Of a stretch of DNA of 64,000 bases, positions 32,554 through 42,552 are shown one piece after another (within the stretch, counting starts at the first letter, position 1; each line of letters starts with the position of its first letter). A model generated the notes under the pieces. That model had not been told where the DNA came from. It worked only from the letters and a program-made list of their open reading frames with translations, and did not search any database. The stretch spans positions 3,058,501 through 3,122,500 of the forward strand of contig NZ_CP012109.1 of the NCBI RefSeq assembly GCF_000280925.3, read 5' to 3'. Position numbers and translations under genes: made by a program. Source of the stretch: Myxococcus hansupus (GTDB lineage Bacteria > Myxococcota > Myxococcia > Myxococcales > Myxococcaceae).

Positions 32554-35397
32554 GTGACGGGCAAAGGACCATGGTCCTCAGCCTTGAGAACTGCACACGC
32601 TCGCGCGACCCTTCTCAGCCTGGTCCTCATGATGGCGGTGCCCGGCCGCGCCGAGGAGCCGGGGCTTCTGCATTCTCCTCCAGAGCGCGCCGAACCCCGC
32701 GTCGCGCTCCCGCTCGATGCCACGCTGGTGGAAGGCCGCCGCGTGCTCGAGCTGTATGTCCGCTACCGCGGCCCTGGTGAGCCCTACGCCCGCCGGCCCA
32801 TGGAGCGCGAATACGGCGACCTGTACCGCGCCATGATTCCCGCCGAGCACGTCGTGCCGCCGGGCTTCGAGTACTACATCGAGGGCCTCACCGCGGACGG
32901 CGAGCGCGTCCCGCTCTTCCAGTCCGCGTCGCGTCCCGCCCGGGTGCTCGTGGGCGGCGAGACGCCGGCCAGCGCCTCCGTCGCGCGGCCCCCGCCCCCT
33001 CCCGAGCGCCGCCCCGCGCCGGGCAAGGCGCCCCGCACGGCGACGCCGGAGCGTCCCCCCGCGCCGGAGCGCACGCCTCCTCCCGAGCGTCCCCGCGCCA
33101 ACGCGCAAGCCGCGGCGCCTCGCTCGGATGCGCCCCGGAAGGTGGATGACTCGATGGCGGCGCTCACCGCGGACCTGCCCTCGGAGTCCGCCTCCGAGCC
33201 CGTGGAGTCCACCCGCGCGCCCCGCGCCTCGGCGTCCACCGTGGCGACGCCCGCGCCACGGGCGGCCGCGCCGGCCCGTTCGGAGCTGGAGGAGGACCTG
33301 GCCCTCTACAGCGCCGAGGACACGCTGGCGCTGGCCACGCGCCACGAGGCGACGGTGCGCACGGTGCCCGCCATTGGCGCTTCGTTCGGCCGCCAGCAGC
33401 TCCGCTCCCTGGGCGCGCGCACCGTGGCGGACGTGCTGGACGTGGTGCCGGGCCTGTCCGTGAGCCGCGACGTGCAGGGCTTCCACCGCACCGCCATCCG
33501 CGGCCTGCGCAACGACGCGGAGGTGCTGTTCCTCCTCAACGGCCACCGGCTCAACAACTTCTTCGACGGCAAGGCGCTGATGAACCTGCCGGTGGAGAAC
33601 CTGGAGCGCGTGGAGGTCATCCGCGGCCCGGGTTCCGCGCTGCACGGCGCGGGGGCCTTCCTGGGCGTGGTCAACATCGTGACGGACCGCACGGATGGTG
33701 TCCGCTCGGCCGTCTCCGTCGGTGGGTTCCCCGGTCAGGAGGACCGCATCGCGGCCACGGGCAACGGCCATCTCTCCGCCGGGCACACGGCGGGTGACCT
33801 GCGCCTCTTCGCGGACGTGGACGTGTGGAGCCAGGCGGGCGATTCGACGCTCATCGAGAACGACGGGCTCGACGACGAGTCGATTTCGCAAGGGCTGCGC
33901 GACGTGGCGGACCCGGCCGGCCGGACCCGCGACGATCGCTTCCTCTTCAACGCGGGCGCGGGCGCCTCCTACGCCATGGGCAGCGCGGGCCGTCTGGCGG
34001 CTTCCGCGCGGTACCTCACGGAGCGCCGCAGCGCCCTGTTGGGCCTGTTCGACGCCGTGGGCGAGGACTCGAAGCTGGGCTGGAACGTGTTCCTCGCGGA
34101 CCTGACCTGGGAGCGCAACTTCGGGCCCGACGTGACGCTGCGGGCCCGGGCCGCGTATGACCAGCAGTCCACCGACCGCTTCTTTCAAATCACGCCCCGC
34201 CGGTTCACCACGGGCTCGGGCGCGAGCCGGCTGTTCGAGGAGGGGATGCAGGAGCAGACGCGCGTCGCCGTGCGCTCGCTCACCGGAAGCATGGACGCCG
34301 ACGTGGCCTTGAGCGCCTACAACCGCCTGTCCCTGGGCGCGGTGGTGGAGCAGCAGACGCTGGGCACCTACGAGTACGAGACGAACTACACGCTGGACGC
34401 GCAGGTGCGTCCGGAGGGGCTGACGCGGCCCGAGGGCCTGGTGGACCTGGTGGGAGGCCCCGCGTCCCGCCGGCTCAACGTGGGGCTCTTCGCGCAGGAC
34501 CAGTGGACCGTCGTCAACGCGCTCACGCTGACGTTTGGCGTGCGCATGGATGCCACCCAGTTGCCCACGGTGGATGGCTCGGGCGCCATCAACGGCACGC
34601 GCTTCGTGCCCACGCTCAACCCGCGCGTGGGCCTGGTGTTCGCCGCCACGGACGCGCTGGTGCTCAAGGCCCTGTATGGCCGCGCCTTCCGCGCCCCCAC
34701 GCTGCAGGAGCTGGTCGAGCGCATCCCCGACACCGAGTACAACCAGGGCCGCTTCGAGGGGAACCCGCGGCTGCAGCCCGCCACGGTGGACACCTTCGAG
34801 CTGGGCGCCGACCTCATCCAGGCCGCCGGTGACGCGCGCGTGCGGCTGCGCGCCAATGCCTACGTGGCCTTCTTCGGCTCGCCCATCGTCCCCGTGGACA
34901 CGTCCGGCAACATCGTCCCGCTGCGCAACCGCGAGCTGGGCGTGCGCGTCTATGGCGTGGAGGGCGAGGCGCGGCTGGAGGCGTCCAAGCGCGCGTATGT
35001 GTGGCTCAACGCCAGCATCTCCCGCGCCGAGGACCTGGAGCTGCCGGCCCAGTCCCGCCTCCTCACCGACACGCCGCAGGCGCGCTTCAACGCGGGCGTG
35101 TCCATGCCCATTGGCGCGTATGTGAATTTCGACGTGGTGGTGCGCACGGGCGCCGAGCGGCGCAACAACAGCCGCTCCGTGCTGGAGCTCATCCGCCGCT
35201 ACAAGATTCCCTCGTACAGCCTCATCACCGCGCAGCTTCGCACCGAGCCCATCCTGGACCACTTCGAGGTGGCCCTGGTGGCGCACAACCTGTTCGACAA
35301 CGACCTGCGTGATGACGTGCCCCGCCCGGACCGCGTGCCGGGGCTGTTGCCGCGCGAAGGCATGTCCGGATTCCTGACCGTGAGGGCTCAGTACTGA
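32554..35397 (+). CDS. TonB-dependent outer-membrane receptor with extended N-terminus
   Basis: 947 residues. A signal peptide-like start (LLSLVLMMAVPGRAEEP) is followed by an unusual ~100-residue domain (VLELYVRYRGPGEPYARRPMEREYGDLYRAMIPAE, FEYYIEGLTADGERVPLFQS) and a ~130-residue Pro/Ala-rich linker. The plug then appears (TVADVLDVVPGLSVSRDVQG, AIRGLRNDAEVLFLLNGHRLN, ENLERVEVIRGPGSALHGAGAFLGVVNIVT), and a ~550-residue beta-barrel follows ending in FLTVRAQY with the C-terminal aromatic. It takes up a metal chelate or other ligand using TonB energy. Start is GTG 32554; a TTG at 32584 is also possible. Its stop overlaps the start of the next gene. Confidence 0.9.
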   Translation: MTGKGPWSSALRTAHARATLLSLVLMMAVPGRAEEPGLLHSPPERAEPRVALPLDATLVEGRRVLELYVRYRGPGEPYARRPMEREYGDLYRAMIPAEHVVPPGFEYYIEGLTADGERVPLFQSASRPARVLVGGETPASASVARPPPPPERRPAPGKAPRTATPERPPAPERTPPPERPRANAQAAAPRSDAPRKVDDSMAALTADLPSESASEPVESTRAPRASASTVATPAPRAAAPARSELEEDLALYSAEDTLALATRHEATVRTVPAIGASFGRQQLRSLGARTVADVLDVVPGLSVSRDVQGFHRTAIRGLRNDAEVLFLLNGHRLNNFFDGKALMNLPVENLERVEVIRGPGSALHGAGAFLGVVNIVTDRTDGVRSAVSVGGFPGQEDRIAATGNGHLSAGHTAGDLRLFADVDVWSQAGDSTLIENDGLDDESISQGLRDVADPAGRTRDDRFLFNAGAGASYAMGSAGRLAASARYLTERRSALLGLFDAVGEDSKLGWNVFLADLTWERNFGPDVTLRARAAYDQQSTDRFFQITPRRFTTGSGASRLFEEGMQEQTRVAVRSLTGSMDADVALSAYNRLSLGAVVEQQTLGTYEYETNYTLDAQVRPEGLTRPEGLVDLVGGPASRRLNVGLFAQDQWTVVNALTLTFGVRMDATQLPTVDGSGAINGTRFVPTLNPRVGLVFAATDALVLKALYGRAFRAPTLQELVERIPDTEYNQGRFEGNPRLQPATVDTFELGADLIQAAGDARVRLRANAYVAFFGSPIVPVDTSGNIVPLRNRELGVRVYGVEGEARLEASKRAYVWLNASISRAEDLELPAQSRLLTDTPQARFNAGVSMPIGAYVNFDVVVRTGAERRNNSRSVLELIRRYKIPSYSLITAQLRTEPILDHFEVALVAHNLFDNDLRDDVPRPDRVPGLLPREGMSGFLTVRAQY

Positions 35398-36242
35398 TGC
35401 CGCGCTCCCGCTCCGTGATTGCTTCGCTCGCCCTCGCCTTGGGGGCCTTCCATGGCGGCTGCATCGCCTACAACGATTCGTGCCAGCCCCTGGTGGACGA
35501 CCCCGATGCCGTCGTGGGCTACCTGGGACACGACGTGCTGCTCGACAAGGTGTTCACCCGGCACGACAACAACGCGCTGGGCCAGCTCGTCGCGGATGCC
35601 TTGATGCACGCGGAGGATGATTCGCAGACCCCGGCGCAGTTGGGCATCGTCAACGGCGGGTCGCTGCGTCAGGAAGGCATCTGCGTCACGCGCACGTCGC
35701 TGCGCCGGGGGCCGCTGACCGACGGCGTGCTGCACGAGCTCATCCTCTTCGAGAACCTGGTGGTGACGGTGGACCTCACCGAGCAGGAGCTCGTGAACCT
35801 GATGGAGCACTCCGTCGGCGCGCTCTACCGGGCAGGGGAGAGCATCGCGTCGCCCTCGGGCGCCTTCCTGCACGTGTCGGAGGGCACCTCGCTGAGCGTG
35901 GACTGCAGCCGTCCGCGCGGCTCGCGCGTCGTGTCGATGCGAGTGGGGGCGCGGCAGGTGGAGCTGAACCCGGCCTTGAACGCCGTCTCCGGCCTCCGCT
36001 ACCGCGTCGCGATGAACGCGTACCTCCTGGATGGAGGTGACGGCTACGGCACGGTGCTGGGCAACGCGGGGAAGGATCCGGACCGCAACCCGGTGCAGGC
36101 GCGGATGCTCGGCGGCACGGAGGCCAACATCACCTCGGCGTACATGAAGACGAAGCACCCCACGCCCGTGCAGGCGCTGCAGGAGGAACAGCGAATCGTC
36201 TTCCAGAACTGCGAACTGCCCGCGCGGCCCGCGGGCAGGTGA
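35397..36242 (+). CDS. Lipoprotein made of a stand-alone 5'-nucleotidase C-terminal domain
   Basis: 281 residues. Lipobox AFHGGC (Cys22) marks a lipoprotein. The body matches only the C-terminal substrate-binding domain of 5'-nucleotidases: NALGQLVADALMHA, LGIVNGGSLRQEG, FENLVVTVDLTEQELVNLMEHS, YRVAMNAYLLDGGDGYG. The N-terminal metallophosphoesterase domain that carries catalysis is absent, so it may bind nucleotides rather than hydrolyse them. It is translationally coupled to the TonB receptor (TGATG), which suggests that it hands a ligand to, or takes one from, that receptor at the outer membrane (inference). Confidence 0.85.
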   Translation: MPRSRSVIASLALALGAFHGGCIAYNDSCQPLVDDPDAVVGYLGHDVLLDKVFTRHDNNALGQLVADALMHAEDDSQTPAQLGIVNGGSLRQEGICVTRTSLRRGPLTDGVLHELILFENLVVTVDLTEQELVNLMEHSVGALYRAGESIASPSGAFLHVSEGTSLSVDCSRPRGSRVVSMRVGARQVELNPALNAVSGLRYRVAMNAYLLDGGDGYGTVLGNAGKDPDRNPVQARMLGGTEANITSAYMKTKHPTPVQALQEEQRIVFQNCELPARPAGR

Positions 36243-36284
36243 GGCTGGGAGGCCGGGCCGTGACGAAGGCCCGGCTTCCGCCGC

Positions 36285-36551
36285 CTACTTGGGCTCGTCC
36301 GAGGGCGTGGCCACTGCAACGGCCGTGGCGGGCTGGGCGGGCGCGGGTGCCGGAGCCGGTGCGGGACGCGGCGGCGGGCTGAGCACGTCATTGACCGAGG
36401 GCATCTTCCGGATGTCCCCACGCGCGACCTTCCACGCCTGCTGGACAATCCAGGACAGCGAGCGGTCCTGACGGGTCGCTTCGCGCTGGATCTCCTCCAG
36501 CATGTCCTCGGGGAAGTAGAGACTCTGCTTACGATGGTCCGTCGTTGCCAT
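36285..36551 (-). CDS. Ribbon-helix-helix-like small protein with Pro/Ala tail
   Basis: 88 residues. The N-terminal ~50 (HRKQSLYFPEDMLEEIQREATRQDRSLSWIVQQAWKVARGDI) have the strand-helix-helix pattern of a ribbon-helix-helix (CopG/Arc-like) DNA-binding protein; I remember such myxobacterial proteins as the TIGR04563 family. The tail is a low-complexity PAPAPAPA segment. GGAGGAG precedes the ATG by about 9 nt. It follows its paralog by 6 nt, so the pair is one operon and the two may form a heterodimer. Confidence 0.82.
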   Translation of the reverse strand: MATTDHRKQSLYFPEDMLEEIQREATRQDRSLSWIVQQAWKVARGDIRKMPSVNDVLSPPPRPAPAPAPAPAQPATAVAVATPSDEPK

Positions 36552-36557
36552 CCGTCG

Positions 36558-36761
36558 TTACTCCTCCCGAGGGTCCTGGCGCTCGTCGCCAGTCACATCG
36601 TTGACGGCGGGGAACGACTTGATTCGCTCGCGGGCGATCTTCCACGCTTGCTGAACGACCCACGAAAGAGAGCGGTCCTGTCGGGTCGCTTCCTCCTGGA
36701 TTTCCTTCAGCATCTCCTCGGGGAAGTACAGCGACTGCTTGCGCTTGTCGGTGCCTGCCAT
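36558..36761 (-). CDS. Ribbon-helix-helix-like small protein, paralog of its neighbour
   Basis: 67 residues with a ribbon-helix-helix core almost identical to the next gene's (KRKQSLYFPEEMLKEIQEEATRQDRSLSWVVQQAWKIARERI), followed by a short acidic tail. Likely a DNA-binding dimer; no toxin partner is next to it. The ATG at 36761 is chosen because the family begins here and GGAG lies ~9 nt upstream; the frame is open ~50 codons further. TTGACC about 90 bp upstream could be the -35 of its own promoter. Confidence 0.82.
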   Translation of the reverse strand: MAGTDKRKQSLYFPEEMLKEIQEEATRQDRSLSWVVQQAWKIARERIKSFPAVNDVTGDERQDPREE

Positions 36762-36923
36762 ACTTGGGTCTCCGGGGCGGATTCGGGGTGACGACCTGAA
36801 CACACCTGGGCCGTTATCCGACAGACTCCCAAGAGGGTCAACGGTTTCCAAGGACTCATTCCGCGGCCGCACGGTCCGTCCCCCGGCTCGTCCAGTCGCA
36901 CGTAAGCTGTGCAACCGTGCGCG

Positions 36924-36967
36924 AAAAAGGAAACGCCCCGGACTCCACGAGGGAGGCCGGGGCGTTT
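36924..36967 (-). terminator. Intrinsic terminator of the candidate small RNA
   Basis: An 11-bp perfect stem, AAACGCCCCGG with CCGGGGCGTTT, around a 15-nt loop, followed on the minus strand by CC and TTTTT. This is the most convincing minus-strand Rho-independent terminator in the window. Confidence 0.85.
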
Positions 36968-37128
36968 CGGAAAGAGGGACCGCCTGGAGATGAACTCCGG
37001 GCGGACCCGTGGACCCAGAGGGGGAGGGGGGGGACCCCTAGGTCCAACAGCTCAAAATTCGACCGTCCCCAGAACAACGTGCGCGGCCGCGTGTATTTCC
37101 GCTACCGCCTGCACGTCGATTCGATGTT
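36924..37128 (-). ncRNA. Candidate small RNA, about 205 nt
   Basis: The 455-bp gap between the ribbon-helix-helix genes and tilS has no protein-like frame, but on the minus strand it holds a complete transcription unit: a near-consensus promoter (37163-37135), then a structured segment and an intrinsic terminator with a U-run. Inside are a hairpin at 37008-36976 (GGG-N-CCGCC-N-GGAG against its complement, 12 pairs with two mismatches) and GGACC/GGTCC at 37045-37032. The unit ends before the -35-like TTGACC of the downstream gene, so it is more likely a separate RNA than a leader. I cannot match it to a known RNA family by eye. Confidence 0.68.
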
Positions 37129-37134
37129 GTGACG

Positions 37135-37163
37135 ATCATAAGAATCAGCCCCCCTGCCATCAA
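37135..37163 (-). promoter_or_regulatory. Near-consensus sigma-70 promoter of the candidate small RNA
   Basis: On the minus strand, TTGATG (37163-37158), a 17-bp spacer and TATGAT (37140-37135): 4/6 and 5/6 matches to TTGACA and TATAAT at ideal spacing. Strong matches like this are rare in such a GC-rich sequence. Predicted start near 37128. Confidence 0.75.
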
Positions 37164-37216
37164 CCGCGCTTGTCCCTGTAACCGGCCCACCCGACACTCC
37201 ATTCCCCCGCCGTCCG

Positions 37217-38578
37217 ATGCCCCGTCACGATTCCGCGACACCCCTGCTGAGGACGACGCTTCGCGCGGCGTACAGGCGACTGGGCCTGGAGGGTGGCTCC
37301 GTGCTGCTCGCCGTGTCGGGCGGCGCGGATTCAGTGGCGCTGCTGGTGGGCACCGCGGACGTCGCCTCGGAGCTGCGGCTGCGCGTGGAGGTGGCCACCC
37401 TGGACCACGGGCTGCGTCGGGAGGCGGCTGACGAGGCCCGCTCGGTTACCGTCCTGGCGGCCGCGAAGGGGCTGCCCTGCCACGTCCAGTCACTGGGCCT
37501 GCGGGCGGGGCCGGGTGTCGAGGCGCGAGCACGCGAGGCCCGCTACGCGGCGCTGGAGGCCCTCCGGCGCGAGCGGGGCCTGGACGCGGTGGCGACCGCG
37601 CATACGGCGTCGGACCAGGCGGAGACGCTGTTGATGCGCCTGTCGCGTGGCACCGCGCTGCGCGGGGCCGTGGGCATCCAGGAAGCCCGTGCGGGCCTGG
37701 TCCGGCCGCTGCTGGAGCGCACCCGCGCGGACATCGAGGCATTTCTGGCGGAGCAGGGTGTTGCTTATGTGACAGACCCTATGAACGCCGACCCTGTTCA
37801 CTTCCGAACGCGCGTCCGCAAGGACGTGCTGCCCGCCCTGTCCCGCGCCGCGGGTTTCGCGGTGGCGCCGCGCCTGGCGGCGTTCGCGCGCGTCGCGGCG
37901 GAGGACGAGGCGCTGCTGTCGTCCCTGGCGGACGCGGCATTCGACCGGCTGCGCCTGGAGGATGGCGCGCTGGACGCGGTGGGCGTGCGCGCGCTGGAGC
38001 CCGCCCTGCGGCGTCGGGTGCTCGCCCGGCTCGTGGCGGAGGTGGACGCGGCGGTGGACGAGGCCACGCTGGCGCGCGTGCAGCGCGCGGTGGCGGACGG
38101 AGCGACGGCCACGCTCGGGCGAGGCTACCTGCTGCGTGCGACGAGCGGCCGGGTGCGCTGCGTGCGTCAGACGCCCGCGCCCGCGCCCGCGCCCGGCGCG
38201 CTGCGGCTGGAGCGTGCGGGTGCGCGGGGCGCGCTCGAGGGCACGGGCTGGGAATTTTCCGTTGAACCCTCGCGGCCGCCCGCGGGCGTGTACGGGCTGG
38301 GGCTCGGGGAGGGGACGCGCTGGCCGCTGACCGTCCGGACGCGCCGCCCCGGAGACCGGGTGCGCATGAACGGGGGACAACGAAAACTCCAAGATGTGTT
38401 GGTGGATCTTCGGGTGCCCGCGGAGGTGCGGGCCACGCGGCCCGTGGTGACGGATGCCGAGGGGCAGGTGTTGTGGCTCCCCGGTCTCTGGCCACCCACG
38501 GCTTCACACGGGGCCTTCAGGGCGTTCCTCTGGGCGGCTCCCCCCGGTTCGAGCATTCAGCGGACCGCGGCGTTATAG
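37217..38578 (+). CDS. tilS: tRNA(Ile)-lysidine synthetase TilS
   Basis: TilS modifies C34 of the CAU anticodon of tRNA-Ile with lysine so that it reads AUA; it is normally essential. The PP-loop ATP site is LLAVSGGADSVALLVG, followed by TLDHGLRREAADEA and TAHTASDQAETLLMRLSRGTALRG. The C-terminal TilS substrate-binding domain is seen in RRPGDRVRMNGGQRKLQDVLVDLRVP. 453 residues is usual length. The ATG at 37217 has little ribosome-binding sequence. It is followed by ftsH 180 bp downstream, the order common in many bacteria. Confidence 0.95.
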   Translation: MPRHDSATPLLRTTLRAAYRRLGLEGGSVLLAVSGGADSVALLVGTADVASELRLRVEVATLDHGLRREAADEARSVTVLAAAKGLPCHVQSLGLRAGPGVEARAREARYAALEALRRERGLDAVATAHTASDQAETLLMRLSRGTALRGAVGIQEARAGLVRPLLERTRADIEAFLAEQGVAYVTDPMNADPVHFRTRVRKDVLPALSRAAGFAVAPRLAAFARVAAEDEALLSSLADAAFDRLRLEDGALDAVGVRALEPALRRRVLARLVAEVDAAVDEATLARVQRAVADGATATLGRGYLLRATSGRVRCVRQTPAPAPAPGALRLERAGARGALEGTGWEFSVEPSRPPAGVYGLGLGEGTRWPLTVRTRRPGDRVRMNGGQRKLQDVLVDLRVPAEVRATRPVVTDAEGQVLWLPGLWPPTASHGAFRAFLWAAPPGSSIQRTAAL

Positions 38579-38758
38579 AGTGGCAGAGTCGCAGTTCGGG
38601 GGATGGGCGCGGCCCCCTAAATAGTTGAGGGCTTTTTGCTGTTGCTGATACGGTCCGCCGCTGGGTAGCTCGCCTGGTGTCGGCCAAGTGATGGATAAAG
38701 CTGGGGTTCTTCCTGGCGCGGCCCTCATCCCGCCGAGTTCCGAAAGGGCAGCTGACAC

Positions 38759-40675
<1,917 letters not shown>

Positions 40676-40706
40676 GCCGCACCGCTTCAGTCCCGCTGAA
40701 ATGAAG

Positions 40707-40738
40707 AAGGCCCTTCCCAGCAGCGTGGGAAGGGCCTT
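40707..40738 (+). terminator. Intrinsic terminator after ftsH
   Basis: AAGGCCCTTCCC pairs perfectly with GGGAAGGGCCTT (12 bp) around an 8-nt loop, followed by CGTCTTT. Lies 32 nt after the ftsH stop and 33 nt before the end of the convergent pirin gene, so it may serve both. Confidence 0.75.
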
Positions 40739-40770
40739 CGTCTTTGCGGGGCCTGAGCGCCTCGCCTCGC

Positions 40771-41697
40771 TCAGGGGTAGCGGACGGGGAGGGGTGCCTC
40801 GGGCAGCGGGATGAACTCCGTCTCCTCCGGGACGCGGGCGAAGCGCTGGGCCTGCCAGTCCGCCTTGGCCTGCTCCAGCCGCTCCTTCGAGCTGGAGACG
40901 AAGTTCCAGAACATGTACCGCGGCCCGTCCATGGGCTCACCGCCGAGCGCCAGCATCCGCGCGCCGGTGGTGGCGTGGAGGGTGACTGACTGACCCGGCC
41001 GGAAGACGAGCAGCTCTCCCGGCTGGAAGGCGACGCCGTCCACCTCCACCGTGCCCTCGACGACGTACACCGCCCGCTCCTCGTGCTCGGCCGGAATCAC
41101 GAAGCGCGCCTGGGCGTCCATCGCCACGTCCGCGTAGAACATGTCCGACAGCGTCTGCACCGGCGAGCGCTGGCCGTGCATGCCGCCCGTGATGACGCGC
41201 AGCCGGACGCCTTCCCCTTCGTGGAAGGGCATCGTGTCTTCGGGGTGGTGGACGAAGGCCGGGGCCGTCTCCTCGTGGCGCTTGGGGAGCGCCACCCACG
41301 CCTGCATCCCGAAGAGCTTGCTGCCCGCGGCGCGGTGGCCGGGGCCGGTGCGCTCCGAGTGGACGATGCCGTTGCCGGCCGTCATCCAGTTCACCGCGCC
41401 GGGACGGATGGGCTGCACGGTGCCCAGGCTGTCCCGGTGCATGATTTCTCCGTCGAAGAGGTAGGTGACGGTGGCCAGGCCGATGTGCGGATGCGGCCGC
41501 ACATCCAGCCCGATGCCGGGCGCGAAGCCGGCGGGGCCCATCTGGTCGAGGAAGATGAAGGGCCCCACCATCCGGCGGCGGGCCGAGGGCAGCGCGCGCC
41601 GCACCTCGAACCCGTCGCCCAAGTCCCGTGAGGGCGCGACGATGAGTGTTTCCATCGAAGGGGGAAGCTGCTCCGCGTTCATGTCATCCCGGCTCAT
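40771..41697 (-). CDS. Pirin family protein
   Basis: 308 residues with the bicupin fold of pirins. The N-terminal metal site is complete: [24 protein letters not shown] and [15 protein letters not shown] supply the His/His/His/Glu ligands of a ferrous or nickel ion. Relatives act as quercetin dioxygenases or redox-linked regulators, so a part in aromatic or oxidative stress handling is likely but not shown. It lies 31 nt downstream of a second pirin gene on the same strand and is probably in its operon. Start ATG 41697; an ATG five codons later is also possible. Confidence 0.92.
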   Translation of the reverse strand: MSRDDMNAEQLPPSMETLIVAPSRDLGDGFEVRRALPSARRRMVGPFIFLDQMGPAGFAPGIGLDVRPHPHIGLATVTYLFDGEIMHRDSLGTVQPIRPGAVNWMTAGNGIVHSERTGPGHRAAGSKLFGMQAWVALPKRHEETAPAFVHHPEDTMPFHEGEGVRLRVITGGMHGQRSPVQTLSDMFYADVAMDAQARFVIPAEHEERAVYVVEGTVEVDGVAFQPGELLVFRPGQSVTLHATTGARMLALGGEPMDGPRYMFWNFVSSSKERLEQAKADWQAQRFARVPEETEFIPLPEAPLPVRYP

Positions 41698-41728
41698 CGT
41701 CTTGCTCTCTTTCGTTCAGCGATTCAGG

Positions 41729-42424
41729 TCAGGCCAGGTCGAACAGCAGGGCTTCGATGGGCTCCGAGGCGGTCAGCACCAACTTCGACTCCTCCGCCAC
41801 CGCGACGCCGTCACCCGCCTTCACTTCCACGCCATTGAAGGTGCCCTTGCCGCGCGCCACCTGGAGCCAGACATGGCGGCCTGGCGCCAGCGTGTATTCC
41901 GCCTGCTCGCCCTTGCCCAGCAGCGTCGCGTGAAGCACCACGTCCTGGTGCACCGTGAGACTGCCGTCGCGGGCGTCCGGGCTGACCACCACCCGCCAGC
42001 GCCCCTGGCGCTCGGCTTCCGTGAAGGCCTTCTGCTCGTAGCTGGGCGTCAGGCCCCGGCGGTCCGGGATGATCCAAATCTGCAGGAAGTGCAGGTTCTC
42101 GTTCGCACCGTTCATCTCGCTGTGCAGCACGCCCGTGCCGGCCGTCATCCGCTGTACCTCACCGGCGCGCAGCAGGCCCTCGCCGCCCGTGCTGTCGCGG
42201 TGGGCAATGGCCCCGCTGAGCGGGTAGGTGATGATTTCCATGTCCCGGTGCGGGTGCGTGTCGAAGCCCTCGTGAGGCGCGACGCGGTCCTCGTTGATGA
42301 CGCGCAGGGCGCGGAAGCCCATGAAGTCCGGGTCGTAGTAGCTCGCGAAGGAGAAGGTGTGGTGGGAGTCGAGCCAGCCGTGGTTGGCGTGGCCGCGCGC
42401 TTCCGAGGGTCGAATGGCAATCAT
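41729..42424 (-). CDS. Pirin-like bicupin, YhaK type
   Basis: 231 residues. Starts with the YhaK-type opening MIAIRPSEARGHANHGWLDSHHTFSFASYYDP, and then the metal site HPHRDMEIITYPLSGAIAHRDSTG with MTAGTGVLHSEMN. E. coli YhaK reacts to oxidative stress and belongs to the same fold. The frame is open 54 codons upstream, but the family start and AAGGAAC before ATG 42424 settle the start. A 17-of-18 copy of the LysR-side inverted repeat lies ~100 bp upstream (42527-42544), so LysR probably controls this gene and the pirin after it. Confidence 0.92.
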   Translation of the reverse strand: MIAIRPSEARGHANHGWLDSHHTFSFASYYDPDFMGFRALRVINEDRVAPHEGFDTHPHRDMEIITYPLSGAIAHRDSTGGEGLLRAGEVQRMTAGTGVLHSEMNGANENLHFLQIWIIPDRRGLTPSYEQKAFTEAERQGRWRVVVSPDARDGSLTVHQDVVLHATLLGKGEQAEYTLAPGRHVWLQVARGKGTFNGVEVKAGDGVAVAEESKLVLTASEPIEALLFDLA

Positions 42425-42526
42425 GATGTTCCTTTCCGCGGCAGCGCCTGAAGGGCGGCCGCTGTTTCGAGAATCATGATGTGCGTGGAGGCGCTCCGGT
42501 ACTAGGCGTGGACAATGGGAAGCATC

Positions 42527-42544
42527 GTTCCATGGGTGGAACAG
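42527..42544. promoter_or_regulatory. Operator-like inverted repeat, copy 1
   Basis: GTTCCATGGGTGGAACAG, with GTTCC and GGAAC arms around 7-8 bp, lies between the yhaK-type gene and the 3' end of lysR. It differs at one base from the copy at 43458. Probable LysR-type regulator binding site for the pirin operon. Confidence 0.7.
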
Positions 42545-42552
42545 TCCCTCTG

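Noticed and set aside
32578..35286. 902-residue minus-strand open frame
   Set aside because: Shadow of the TonB receptor gene, whose plug and barrel motifs are clear on the plus strand.
36860..37216. tRNA gene near tilS
   Set aside because: Hairpins are present, but there is no cloverleaf, T-loop GTTCGANNC or CCA-type end; the small-RNA reading fits better.
40771..42424. The two pirin genes as a recent duplication
   Set aside because: They share fold and metal motifs but differ in length and most residues; they are distinct subfamilies.
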